Positions 1 to 10,615 of a stretch of DNA of 30,569 nt are shown piece by piece. Below the pieces are notes generated by a model, which saw only the letters and a program-made list of their open reading frames with translations, had not been told where the DNA came from and searched no databases. The stretch spans positions 1 through 30,569 of the forward strand of contig MSJI02000721.1 of assembly GCA_001931905.2 (NCBI GenBank). The letters are read 5' to 3'. This DNA comes from Cladosporium sp. IMV 00045. Its lineage: Eukaryota > Ascomycota > Dothideomycetes > Cladosporiales > Cladosporiaceae. The position numbers and the translations under genes are program-made. How positions within the stretch are numbered: the first letter of the stretch is position 1; every line of letters starts with the position of its first letter.

Positions 1-603
1 TTCAAGCGCGGCACTTCCCGACAAGAGCTCAACGTGTCCTGGCTGAAGAAGAACGAGCTCGACATCAAGCGCCACGTCGGCGAGCTGCGCGATAACATCC
101 GCTCCAACTGGGCCACGACCGGCCAGGAACTCAGCCGCGAACTCAAGCAGTTCTGGCAACCCAGCAGGAACAACAGCCCCGCCCCCTCGCTCCGCAGCAG
201 CACCACCCCCGGCGGCCGCGCGAGCACCTCGGGCGCCAAATCGCCGCTCAGCGAGCGCCTCAACCCGCTCGACATCGCGCGCGCTTCCACGCCCGGCGGC
301 GGCAAGGAGCGCGGCGGCAAGAACTACGACTTCGCCGCCGGCTACGCCATGGGCCTGATCGGCGGCGTCAAGGGATGGATGCAGGGCAGCAACCGCCGCA
401 ACCTGTCCGACAGCCGCGCGCCCAGCCCGAACAACAGTGGCGAGGACGACTCGCCTGAGGCTAAGAGCCCGATCGAGGAGACTTCGAGGGGAAGGAGGGG
501 TAGGCCTGCTTCTACTGCTGGGCCTTCTGCTTCTTCGTCGGCGGACGCGCCTAGTGAGCAGTTGGTCGCGGAGACGAAGGAAGCGGAGAGTGGGCGTGCG
601 TAA
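1..603 (+). CDS. C-terminal fragment of an unrecognised protein (5' end outside window)
   Basis: The frame is open from base 1, so the gene starts upstream of the window, and it ends at TAA 601-603. A GTG at 34 is an internal codon, not a start. The visible 200 residues begin with a charged, probably helical stretch (KKNELDIKRHVGELRDNI). They continue into Ser/Pro/Gly-rich low complexity, then a short ordered-looking patch (NYDFAAGYAMGLIGGVKGWM), then a disordered Ser/Glu-rich tail. Codon use is GC-rich at third positions, like a real fungal exon. I do not recognise the family. It is probably the disordered C-terminus of a larger cytosolic or membrane-associated protein, but no catalytic motif is visible here. 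Confidence 0.7.
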   Translation, partial: FKRGTSRQELNVSWLKKNELDIKRHVGELRDNIRSNWATTGQELSRELKQFWQPSRNNSPAPSLRSSTTPGGRASTSGAKSPLSERLNPLDIARASTPGGGKERGGKNYDFAAGYAMGLIGGVKGWMQGSNRRNLSDSRAPSPNNSGEDDSPEAKSPIEETSRGRRGRPASTAGPSASSSADAPSEQLVAETKEAESGRA

Positions 604-1613
604 TAATGGGAGAGAATGTGTATGAAGAGGCGCGCGAAAGGGAGCTAGAAATTGAAGAAAGCTCGTTTTTTTTTTTTTTTTTTTTTTTTTGTTTCCTTCT
701 CCTCTAGTACCTTTTTTGCAAAAGCATATGTCAGTCAAACTCGGCGTTGGGTCGAGAGCAAGGAAGGAAAGGGAAGAAGACAGGAAAGAAGGAGGGAAAG
801 AAAGACGAAAGACCTCAGATTTTTCTTTTTGGTTATGTATGTATAAGCTACTCTTATTTTTCATGGAAAACATCGAAGGGCATGGCGCGGCGCGGCGTGG
901 CTTTTTTTCTGGTTCTTTCTTTTCAATCGGGATTTGCATTTTGTTGTTATTTTCTCCTTAGTAGAGGGTTCTTTATTAATGAGTTTTTTTCTTGGTAGAC
1001 TTTCTGTCTTTAACTTCACTTCTAGATCTTGTGGGGAATCATTAGAGGGTAGGAGGTTGTTGAATACCGGAAGTTGTTCATGGGTTGGGGGGTTGATGAG
1101 ATGGAATGGTGAGTTTGGTGAGTTTGTACAATTGATCGCAGCTCCCGTTCATTTGCTTATTGATTGTCGTGCGCTGATGGTCTCTGTTGTGTGTTTGCCT
1201 TGCCTTCCCCTGCATTTACTGGTTCACTGCAGTAAGATATTTCAAAGCTCGAAAGCAGTAGCCGGACTGATCGACTTCGCAGTTGCAATATTAGATAGAT
1301 CGAGGCTTATGGGAAGGCTGAGAACGAAGGGAAGCCTGATTGTGTCGAATCATGATTTTTCGAACAATGGTTGGTGGGCTATTCTGCAGCCCTCTCTTTG
1401 GACAAATACCTTCTGATATGCACTGATTATTATTATTCAAGTTGGTTGTGGAGACTTTTAATTTATGGGAAGGGGAGAGTGTAGAGGTCTGATGAGGTGG
1501 AGTGGCTTTCTTCTCGGTCTCTCCTTTCCCTATGAGAAGTTTGATGGTGGCATTTAATAACACGAAGGTATGTTGCTAACGTGCTGCAGCCAATCTTCAA
1601 GATAGGTGTTCAT
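604..1613. other. gene-poor intergenic region, convergent 3' ends
   Basis: This kilobase separates the 3' end of the first gene from the 3' end of the minus-strand DUF7580 gene, so it should hold two 3' UTRs. It is markedly AT-richer than the flanking exons and contains T-rich and GGAAGG-type low-complexity runs. The open frames inside it are short, biased in composition and look like no known protein. Confidence 0.6.
666..690 (+). repeat. 25-nt homopolymer T tract
   Basis: A run of 25 T residues lies about 60 bp downstream of the first gene's stop codon, within its likely 3' UTR. It could be a slippage-prone microsatellite, or the A/T tail of an old retroposed insertion. No other retroelement feature is seen beside it. 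Confidence 0.85.
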
Positions 1614-3652
1614 TCATTGCCTAGGGCGATAATTCCAAGCGCCACTCCACTCGCAGCAATTTTGCAACGGCAGGACGACCTCACTCGCCAGGTCTTTTCG
1701 CCATTCATCACCACTCAGCGTCGTAGGTGATTTGTTCAAGCACCACAGCACTGCCGAGGAGAACTCGGATCCAGCTTCGCCTTCGACGTACTCCGCCCAC
1801 TGCTTCGCCACCATAACTCGGAAAACCGCGCTTTTCGCGTTCGACACTCCCATCTGCTGCCAGAGTTCGTGCTCTTCTAGCCTCGTGCCGAACGCAAGCT
1901 CTAAAAGCATGATGCCCAGGCACCCAAAGCTTCGATCAGAGGCCTTTGGCGTTTGGGCTGTGAGAGGTGGCGATTGCGCTTCGAAGTCGGCAGACACGAA
2001 GGGCCGGTCTAAGAGGATGTCCGTAGGGTTGCTGCCGGTTTGAGGGAAGCGGACGTCGACCGCCTCCCACTGTCGCCTTGCCCAGGGTGTTGAATGAAGC
2101 TGTAAATGCGAGGATGCAATTTTCAGCGCGATCTGCAGCCGCTGAGCTCGTTCCAGGCGTGGTCTGTGGTCGGGGTGTAAGAGTTGAGATAAGGAGATCT
2201 CGTCCGCCGCGATCTTCTGTTCGGGTTGTGAGCAGACCCGGTATTGGCCGCCTTGGACTTCGTCGACGAGCATGCCGAGGTATGCGCTTTGCTGCATGCC
2301 GCATTGTTCCATCGTGTGGCAGAGATTCTTGATGATGTCTTGTGAGGATGAGGATTGGGTTGAGTCTGCTGTTTTTGGTGTGGTGCTTGGCTTGTTTCTC
2401 TTCAACCTTTGTTCGTTGTCCGTCGATGCAGGAGCTTTGATAGCGCTACATGCAGGGCCATTACCAGTGAGTGTCGCGAAAGAGACTGTCTTTGACGGGC
2501 TCTTTGATGTGAGATCGAAACTGACATGATCAGCAATTGCATGATTGAAGTTACAGTTCGATGCACTTTACCTGACGCACGCCTTGATAGGCTGCTTCCC
2601 TTTTGCTTTCCTCGACAACCCTCCAAGTCTCCTCGGTTGATTCACGATAGCTGGCAGCTGCGTTGGGATTTTGGCAGTCGGCACGAGAGCGGAGGCTACC
2701 ACTTGATTTCCAACACCACTTGTGGAAGAAGTCCATTCGATCTGGATGCCATGCTGTTGCCAAGGCGGTGTTTGAGAAGTATTGCAGCCTTTCGGCGCAA
2801 AGAGCACGAGCATCCGAAAATCGAAACTGGGCGATGTGCGATGTTGAAGCCACAGATGTGCGCAATGACTTTGCTTACAGGGACAGACCCAGCTCGACAA
2901 GAGAAGTGCATAGACACGATCTGCATGGCGCCAATAACCCACAAGATTTCTGACAGATCGTGGCGACAGTGCCACTTTGTTGGAGTCCTCGAACGCCGCA
3001 ACTTGATCGCTTTCAGCAAGGATTCTCTTGAGCATTTTGATCTTTCGATGAATGCCGTTCAGGGTTTCTTTTCGTAGGCGTTGCCCAAAAGCAAACTTGA
3101 GCCTTTCGTGCTCGTACTTGTAAGTATCCGAGAGGTGGGTGTATGCCTTCGCCATCAACTGCTTTTTGGTACTTTGAGGCTGACATGTTGTTAGTGCGGC
3201 CAGTCATTTTGGAAGTGCAGAAACCATACCTGCTGGCTCTTCAGTTGTCTTTGCAACACGGGACTCTGCAAGAGTGGTTGTATTATCTGCCATGCCAGAA
3301 CCTGGATTTCCGTCAAGTTTGCAACATAGCGCTCATAAGACTCGCCCAGCCTTTTTCTTAGAGCTTTGTCGATATCTTCATCCCGCCATAGATCGGAGCT
3401 GGTGTTTAGCATCAACTCATCAAGCTCATCATCCGCAATGACTCCGTCGCTCACCAACGGTTTCAGCAAATTCTTCAGCTGCAAGCGGTACATCAGTTCC
3501 TCGTCTTCCACTTCACCCCAAATCTTGTGGTATTCTGCGTTGAAGTTGGCGAGACGGCCTAGGCGAGATGCGCCTTCCTTGAGATGTTCAAATCCATAGA
3601 TGATCAAGGGGATTGCTCCCAGAACGATGCCAGCTACTTCGAGACCACTCAT
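1614..3652 (-). CDS. HeLo-like N-terminus / DUF7580-type protein, module copy A
   Basis: Three exons on minus: 3652-3230, 3179-2572 and 2520-1614. The introns (3229-3180 and 2571-2521) are 50-51 nt with GT/AG ends. The phases close exactly to give 645 aa. The N-terminus (about 1-141) is helical and starts with a Gly/Ala-rich hydrophobic helix (MSGLEVAGIVLGAIPLIIYG), typical of fungal HeLo-like proteins. The C-terminal domain (about 343-645) carries the DUF7580-type signature LQLHSTPWARRQWEAVDVRF. It also has a helix (FGCLGIMLLELAFG) like helix F of protein kinases, but I see no kinase catalytic triad, so a pseudokinase-like fold is inferred. The gene is divergent from the plus-strand acuF-like gene, with 309 bp between start codons. 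Family relatives are mostly uncharacterised; a role in signalling or regulated cell death is a hypothesis only. Confidence 0.85.
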
Positions 3653-3961
3653 CGCGAAAATTCAAGAAGCATCAGCATGATCACAGCGAGCAGTTGAGGT
3701 GGGAGTGCAGAGGCGTCATATAAGCGCGCTGGGAGTACAGGAAGAACCTCTTCAGGCATACTTGCAGAAGCGAGGCGCCGCAGCTCGGCTGCGCCACCAT
3801 GTGATGGCGGATCACACAGAGCTGACGCTGGTATCTAGGAGGCCTAGGCGTCGTCCTTGCAAGGCTGTGCTTTGGATGTGCCAGAGGTTCACTTTAGAAT
3901 TGGACCAAAAGTCATGGACGGGCTTCAGAATTCATCATCCTAATCAAAGCCTCTCTGAACA
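3653..3961. promoter_or_regulatory. shared divergent promoter region of module copy A
   Basis: This 309-bp gap separates the two start codons and must hold both promoters. A TATA-like CATATAAG lies at about 3717-3724, nearer the minus gene. A decamer, TGCGCCACCA, at 3790-3799 is also found in the equivalent gap of module copy B. No further operator could be assigned by eye. Confidence 0.5.
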
Positions 3962-6900
3962 ATGGGTCGAGATGTTGGAACGCGGCCATTCCGGAGCCTC
4001 GTTGAAGGTGTGTTGGAGACCATCCAGGCCCAGATTGACGCACCCACGCCATGTTCCAACTGCTATGATAATAACGAGGCCTTGCTTTCGGATCATCTCA
4101 AAGACATCCAGACTCGCTTTCTCCTTTGGATCGGGAACCTTGGAGCTGGGCACCGCGATCAAGATCCACGCTCTCTAGACAAAAGACTGGAAGATGCCCC
4201 TGAGGTGGCAAGTCACATCCGCGGCATTCTCGTCGAGATACAAGAGCTCCTGAAGCAAGGTGTGTTCCATTTGGTCCAAATGTGTGGACCAAAACTGCCA
4301 CTGACTTAGGGCAAGGCCAGTCTCCGTGCGAGTGTAAGCTAGTTGACGCAGACTCGGCCAGCCAAGTATTGCCCGAGAATGAAGAAGACGCCCTTGTTCT
4401 GCAGCTGCTCGATTTCGAGACGTCGAAAACATGTACGACTTCGTGGCTGCATGCATCTCTCGACAATGCTGTCAGTAGGCTTTTCAGGATATCTGCTCTC
4501 ATCGCCAAAGCTACGACTACGGACAAATTCGCCAGAGCGGAGATTAAATACAATCTAAGCATGTACGAGCCTTACGACATCGATCACATACGGGAAAAAG
4601 TAGAAGCGGCCAAAGGCCTAGCCCCTCCCTGGCTGATCAGTAGATTGGGGAAGGCCAACACGAAACGAAGGCACTTTCTCGTTTATTCCCGGGAGCATCG
4701 TGAAGACCTGAGCAACGAGTCCGCCTGGATGAGTGCGGTATCTCAAAAAGAGCGCTACGAACCAATCGACAAGACTCCGTACTTTGAATCTCTCCGCGAA
4801 CTATCCTCGGGACGCTCAGAAGGTACAAAGATCTCAGTGGCGCCAACCAAAGCATCAACAGTCGGACAGATCGACCCTGATGCTTTTGACTACGGTGCGG
4901 ACGATGCACAGAGCTTCACCACGGTCGCCACTTCTGTCGTTGATGGTCAAGCATTCAGCGCTCTAAATGTACCGGCTCTCGAGAAATACGCTTCACCTGG
5001 AGCACACTTTGTCTGTCCATTATGCCACACCATGCAGCGATTCAATGGCCAGAAAGGTTGGAGGCAAGTAGATCCCGAGATCAGCTTGCTGAACATGATC
5101 ATTGCGTGTTGACATTACACGAACACTGACAGTACAAACTCATAGAAGGCATGCTTTGGCAGACCTGAGGGCCTACATATGTACGTCCAAGGAATGTGGA
5201 ATGTCAATTTTCGGCTCCTTCAGCACATGGCGAAGTCATGAAATGGAATGCCATCGCCGCCAATGGTCTTGCCAATTATGCGGCATGCCCTGCAAAGACT
5301 GCACGGACATGGAGGTACATCTTACCCGACTTCATGGAGACGCGATCACGTACGGCCAAGTTGAGGTACTTCTCCAGGCGAGCTCAAGCTCTGCGGAGGT
5401 CTTGCTGGCTAAAGATTGCCCATTTTGCGACTGGGATACTCCTTTGCGAAAGAAGAATCTATCACTACCCCGGGACAAGGAAATCGTCGTTCCCTGGAAA
5501 CGATTCATGAAGCATGTTGGACGACATCTCGAGGAGTTCACGCTCTTTGTGTTCCCTCAGCCCGAACAAAAAGACGACGAGGACGATAATGATAACGATG
5601 CAGGTGGGAGCGACGCAGCTCGCGTCAACGATCGCGAGGACCTAGGGACCTTCTCGACACTTTCGAGTTTTCAGTCTCGAAGTCTATCACCACCCATTCT
5701 TGAGGGCAATGGCGAAGCGACATTATTACCCGCTTCACGTGAATACAACTTTCGCTCGCGTAGATCCAAGCCGCAATACTACCATTCAAGTGAAAAGGCA
5801 AAACATTTGCCGACCTGGGACGATTCTAGCTCGCCGTCATCTGGAGGAGAAACCCCAAACAAAAACACCGTGCAAGGCACTCCCACCATGACTCCCAAAG
5901 CCCTTCCCTCCTCCGCTCGCGGCACGCCCCAAGCCAACGGCAGCTCGAGCTGGGCTGGCGGCGTCGTTTACGACGAGCAAGGCCGCGTGGAACATCCCAC
6001 GTGGCCCTCATCCTCCGCCATACCTGTAAGCCCTCACCGTCCAACACCAAAACCCAATTAATATAATACTAACCCCCCTATCCTTCTAGCCTATCCCAGC
6101 ACCCTGGTTTAAGGCCGGCGTAGCTACCCTTCGTAGCCGTTACCCAGACTCGGATTTTACGCCCCTTATGAAACCCTATCTGATCTCGACGTCTACAGAC
6201 GCGGTCGTGAGACCTCTAGAGCTACCGACCGCAGGCTCGCGCGCCCCCGAAGGAAGTAGGGTAATGTTCGTACCACGCATCCGCTGTAACGACTGCCCGG
6301 GCAGAGTATACACGGTGCTACCGAGGAGTATGGTCGAGAATTTCGAGGTGCATCTTAAGAATAGGCTGCATCGGGAGAGGATGACGGAGAGGAGGAAGAT
6401 GAAAACTCAGCGAGCGGCGTCTGCGATGGAAGCGACGGAGAGGGCCACAGAAGTTGAGAAAGCGCCCAAGTTTTCTCAATCTTGCTACTGCAGAAAAGAC
6501 TCCGACGGCGATATGGTGCGCTGCAGCAATGCCGACTGTGAGACGCAATGGTTTCATCTCGGCTGTACAGATCTGGCGCAGTTGCCTGGCGATGACCATA
6601 GCTGGGTATGTTCTGACTGTCGAAAGCTGCAGGCATCAAGACCGCAGGGACCAATCAAGAGGGGAGACCCTCCGCGAACAAATGATGGCCAGATCTATTG
6701 CAATTTATGTACCGGAGAATACTTTGATCGAAAGTCTTCCTGGAGGTGAGCGAGCGCATCCGATAACGCCATGTCGATTATTGACTTACTCTCCACAGCG
6801 CCCACATGGACAGGCACGAACGCCCCTATCGATGTCCCCAGCCGGGATGCGGCAAGTTGCAAGGCTTCACCTCTCACGGAGGCCTCATACGTCACGAGCG

Positions 6901-7423
6901 TGAAGTCCACAGCAAACACGGAGGACCAAAAGAACTGCTTCCTTGCCCAGTTGTTGGTTGCAAACGTAACACGGGCAAAGGATTTACTCGCAAGGCCAAC
7001 TGTGACGAGCACGTTCGCCGAGTTCATGGAATCATGGATGCCGCCCAGCTGCGTCAATTGCACGCACAGTCGTTTGGCTCTCGGTCACAGACTGTTGAAG
7101 ACTCGGCGCCAGGAGCTGATTTGATGGAGACTCCCCTTTCGCAATACTCAGAAGTAGGGGACTTGGACGAACTACATCAAATTGATGGCCGCGATACGCA
7201 GGCATCTCAGTGGCCACTACAGCCATCGGATCATCTGCTAAATAATCTCGAACGCCGCGTACCCGGTGCCGATCTGATGGAGAGACCTCCTTCGCAATAC
7301 TCAGACGTAGGGGACTTGGACGGACTAAATTCATCGGGTCCCCGGTATTTCCACCTGTTGCATGCGGACCATGACGGCGCCGTGTTTGAACCACTTCAAC
7401 GTTTTCAGGAGCGACTAAGATAG
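3962..7423 (+). CDS. acuF-like C2H2 zinc-finger protein fused to zinc-knuckle, PHD and C2H2 fingers, module copy A
   Basis: Five exons: 3962-4259, 4310-5063, 5146-6025, 6090-6745 and 6799-7423. All phases close, giving 1070 aa. The N-terminal part has the acuF-like helical motif RFLLWIGNLG...SLDKRLEDAPEV (about 60-85), then Cys/His fingers (FVCPLC; YICTSKECG; KHVGRHLEEF) typical of fungal 'oxidoreductase acuF-like C2H2' proteins. An acidic, Ser-rich linker follows. Exon 4 encodes a WFKAG segment with C710, C713, H732 and H738, resembling a module I associate tentatively with fungal SNF5-type chromatin subunits. It also encodes a complete C4HC3 PHD finger (C776, C778, C789, C794, H800, C803, C818, C821). 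Exon 5 completes three C2H2 fingers and ends with two copies of a PGADLM..P.SQYS.VGDLD repeat. A nuclear, chromatin-associated role is likely. The main doubt is whether this is one gene or two; no stop separates the halves. Intron 2 uses a GC donor. Confidence 0.75.
5064..5145 (+). other. GC-AG intron in the copy A acuF-like gene
   Basis: The donor reads AG|GCAAGT, the consensus of the rare GC-AG intron class, and the acceptor is CATAG. Only this splice joins W-R to RHALADLRAY, which matches the family and the copy B protein (W-R-KHIREDLQPY). A GT donor nearby gives the wrong phase. Copy B has an ordinary GT donor at the same position and phase (intron 25017-25074). Confidence 0.75.
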
Positions 7424-7505
7424 GAAAAAGAGAGGAAGGAGAAAGTCCATTTCCTGCGAGCTGTGGAATCATCTACAAAACTTCTTAGCTTAAATATCAA
7501 TCTGA

Positions 7506-9358
7506 TCACCACATAAACCTCTGCACATTCCCCGGTTCCTGCTCCCACTCAAACCCCCTATTCAAAAACGTCCACATGGTGAACGCATTCACGCCCACAA
7601 ACCACAACGTCTCCAACCAAAGTCTCTTATCATGCTGGTCCCACAGCGTCGCTTTCCAACCGCTCCCCTTGACATCCACGCCCTGCAACTGCGTAGGGTG
7701 CGAGAGCGGCAGGTGCAAGCGGAAGAAAATCCAGGGCAGGATGAAATAGCGCGGTTCGACGAGCGGTGCGCTGATCAAAGTCAGAGTCGTCGTGAACAGC
7801 CAGGCGACGAGGAAGGAAGTGTTGGCCGACTGCGTCGTGTCGGGGAGAGGGAGGAGGCGTCGTGCGGAGCCGCGGGAGGCGGTCTTCGCGTCGCGCTCGT
7901 GCGAGGGTTTGGGGTCGGTGGGCCCGGCGGGTTTGGTGCGCGATTGAGGCGCGGAGCCGAGCGCTTGGATGGACAGCCAGGCGCACGCTATGTAGGCGGG
8001 CGTGGCGGCGTAGCGGATCCACCATTTGGCGCGGAGGATGCGGAAGACGTAGAAGACGTAGTGGCGGTTGTCGGCGAGGGTGAAGGGGTGCACCAGGGTG
8101 TTGAAGTGGACGGCGACGAGGGCCAGGATGATAAAGATTGAGAGCACCACGATTCGGGGAAGGAGAGGGCGGCGTCTGAAGAGGAGAAAGTGCTCCAGAT
8201 GTGAGACGGCTGGGAGACGAGCGAGGAGTGTCAACGGGACCCGGATGAGGTGCTGGTAGACGAACGGCCAGGCGAAGAAGACGAGGAAAGGCCAGAGGTA
8301 GAGGAGTTGGGGCGTGTGGATTTGCGGCACATGGTTGGACTTGTCACCGAGAACGACGCCTCCGTTGATGAAGACGAAGACGGCGAACGCCACTACAAGA
8401 CCGATGAAGGGTTGAAGGATTGAGAGGATTCTGAGAAGGCGCTTTGGTTGGGTAGGCAGCCTGAGTGCGCAAGCGGCCATTGAAATGATAGCCTTCGCGT
8501 AGTCTAGCCAATTAAGTTAGTACAATCACTTCGGCACAAGATTGGATTCAGGACATACCTTCAGCAGAAGCATCTCTCACTGGCGGATCATACAAGATCT
8601 CCATTTTCCAGCTCGTCTTTGCCACGTTGAGATAAGTGTCTCCAAAGCCCTTGCACCGGTTGAACATCGACTCCTTGATGACCTCGTGACCTTGATCAAG
8701 TTCCCTGAACAGAACAGCAACTGCAGGGAAGACAGCGACCCAAAAGATATTCGTCTGGCGGAAAGACAAGCTCACAAGACCGAGGAAGAAAAGCCGCAAG
8801 TGCCACCAGATCTGCTTAACCTCACTCTCATCCGAGCAGATCAGAGGGTAGAAGCACATCAGTACCGAGAGAGTAGAGGCAACATCGGTATAGTACAGTC
8901 CGGAGAAAAAGAACAATGGCGGTAGAAGGGCTGTGTTGAGAGCGCTGTGCGAGGATAGCCAGCTACGACCTTTTTCATCAGGGCGATTATTCATGCGATG
9001 CCGGAAAATCCTCTCAACAATCCAGGCTAGAGCAATCATGCAGACAATGTTGGTGGCCCGCACGCCGGCCACATCGCAGCCAAAAAGTGGTTGGAGGACA
9101 TAAGTGAGTAGGTACAATCCAGGAGGCGTTGTGATTTTGGGGTCCCAGGAGGCGAAATTGTTGTTGCAATATTGTTGTGCTTGCGGGATGTGAAAAACCT
9201 CGTCCTATGAAGAAGAAGGAGTTTAATACTGCTCATCTGCTTGTTCCTCCACGGAGACTTACGAGATATGGCTGTGGTACAGTCTCTTGGGCGGAACGTG
9301 TCCACCAAGACAATGGCAGACCCAGGAGGATGTAGCTTCGCGAAGCAAAGTCGGCCAT
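7506..9358 (-). CDS. ALG10: ALG10/DIE2, dolichyl-P-Glc:Glc2Man9GlcNAc2-PP-dolichol alpha-1,2-glucosyltransferase
   Basis: ALG10 adds the third, terminal glucose to the lipid-linked oligosaccharide in the ER lumen, completing the donor for N-glycosylation; dolichyl-phosphate glucose is the sugar source. Three exons: 9358-9263, 9204-8559 and 8503-7506, with introns of 58 and 55 nt. This gives 579 aa. Family hallmarks are the early luminal acidic motif PYLDEVFHIPQAQQYC, built across intron 1, followed by WDPKITTPPGLYLLTY. Further hallmarks are FRQTNIFWV, the signature VHPFTLADNRHYVFYVFR and the invariant C-terminus ending QRFMW. Many hydrophobic segments match a polytopic GT-C-type membrane enzyme. 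The start ATG opens a short signal-anchor-like N-terminus. It is divergent from PSF2, with 303 bp between starts. Confidence 0.95.
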
Positions 9359-9661
9359 CTTTGGGATACGCCCCTCGGATGGGATTGATATATGTTCGAG
9401 ATGTCAAGCAGAGATTGATTGCAGTACAATATGAGTTGAAGAAAAAGATGGATGTAAGAACCATCACACACGTGGGTGAGGTCTGATGTCACTCTAGTCA
9501 ATGTGAATTTACCTTCGCATGCTGATTGGCTCCTGGCGTAAATGTTTCAACGCGGCGCGCGTTTGATTGATGGACCGCAGTCGTTGATCAATCCCGAACC
9601 ACATACCTCACTTACATCCTGCCAGCACAGTGCGGCAGGCAATGCCAAACACCGCACTACA
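9359..9661. promoter_or_regulatory. divergent ALG10/PSF2 promoter with paired ACGCG motifs
   Basis: The gap between the two start codons is 303 bp. At 9550-9562 an ACGCG and a CGCGT lie in inverted orientation, about 100 bp upstream of the PSF2 ATG. ACGCG is the core of the MCB element bound by MBF at G1/S genes in ascomycete yeasts. GINS genes are commonly cell-cycle regulated, so a role for this site in PSF2 expression is an inference. No clear TATA box was seen. Confidence 0.4.
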
Positions 9662-10615
9662 ATGGCCCTCCCTCTCCCACCCGGCCTGACGCCGTCCGAA
9701 ATCGGTTTCCTTTGCGAAATGGAGCTCGTCACCGTCATCCCCCGCCAGCGCCTCGACGCCCTCGAGCTCTTGGGTGTGAGTAGTAGCCGTCCAGCCTGAC
9801 ACCCTCGCATGGCACGGGAGGAGTAAGAAAGGCATTCTTCCGCCACTACCTCAAGGACACATCACTGATCCCGTTCTTCTTCCCCGTCTTCCACAGGGTC
9901 CAACTCCGCCCTTAAACCCGCCTTTCCCAGTCCCTCTCCCGCTCTGGCTCGCCCTGCTGCTCAAACGCCAACGACGCGCGAACATCCAGCCACCCGCATG
10001 GCTGAACACCAGCTCTCTGACGCAAATCCTCGAATTCGAAACCGCCGAAACGACAGCCGCTGTCTTCTCCCCTGCGCCCGGCCTCCCTCCTCCCACGAAC
10101 TCCAGCGCAGAATCCGCGGACGACTACCTCTCATCCGAAACTCTAGAGCTCTCCACGCCTTTCTTGAAAGATACGCACACCTCCCGCGCGCAGTCAGACG
10201 CTCTGCCGTACCATTGGCTCGAGCTCGGGCATTTGCTGCTCACGCATGCGAGCGATGATGTTGAGGAGGCGGATGCTGTGAGGCGGCTTTTGCGCGATTT
10301 GAGAGAGGTGCGCATGAGTAAGCTAAGGAAGGGTTTCAGGGTGTTGGAGGGAGGAGCTGGGTTGCAGATTAATGGTGTGGGAGGTATGGAAGTTGCTGAA
10401 GTGAGGGGGTTTGTTGGTGGGGTTGTTGATGGTTTGAGGTTCGTCTTATCCTTCAGGCCTTCTTGTGATTTCAATGATTGCAATACTAACTTGCGTGTTA
10501 TAGGAAGATTGGCCGCTCAAGGGAAGAGGCTAGGAGAGAACGTGAGGCTGAGGAACAGGAGAATGGCTTCGGTAGCAGTGCCTACCAAGACGATGATGAC
10601 GATATGCAATTATAA
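9662..10615 (+). CDS. PSF2: GINS complex subunit Psf2
   Basis: Psf2 is one of four GINS subunits. GINS joins Cdc45 and Mcm2-7 in the replicative CMG helicase and is needed for replication initiation and fork progress. Three exons: 9662-9775, 9897-10438 and 10504-10615, with introns of 121 and 65 nt. The second intron has a TACTAAC branch point. The product is 255 aa, normal for fungal Psf2. The N-terminus carries the family motif [20 protein letters not shown], then [20 protein letters not shown] across the first junction. The alpha-helical core ends with [20 protein letters not shown]. The tail is acidic (DDDDD), as is common in fungal orthologues. Psf2 is convergent with the mitochondrial uL3 gene, 290 bp apart. 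Confidence 0.95.

Noticed and set aside
934..1416. 160-codon plus-strand open frame after the first gene
   Set aside because: AT-rich sequence with Leu/Val-rich translation that would mimic membrane segments by composition; no family match.
1614..3652. Active protein kinase reading of the DUF7580-type C-terminal domain
   Set aside because: The helix-F-like motif is present, but I see no VAIK lysine, HRD or DFG motif, so catalytic kinase activity is not supported.
7632..8141. 169-codon plus-strand open frame
   Set aside because: It lies antisense to the conserved ALG10 exon; its Arg/Gly/Glu composition is the shadow of GC-rich coding sequence.
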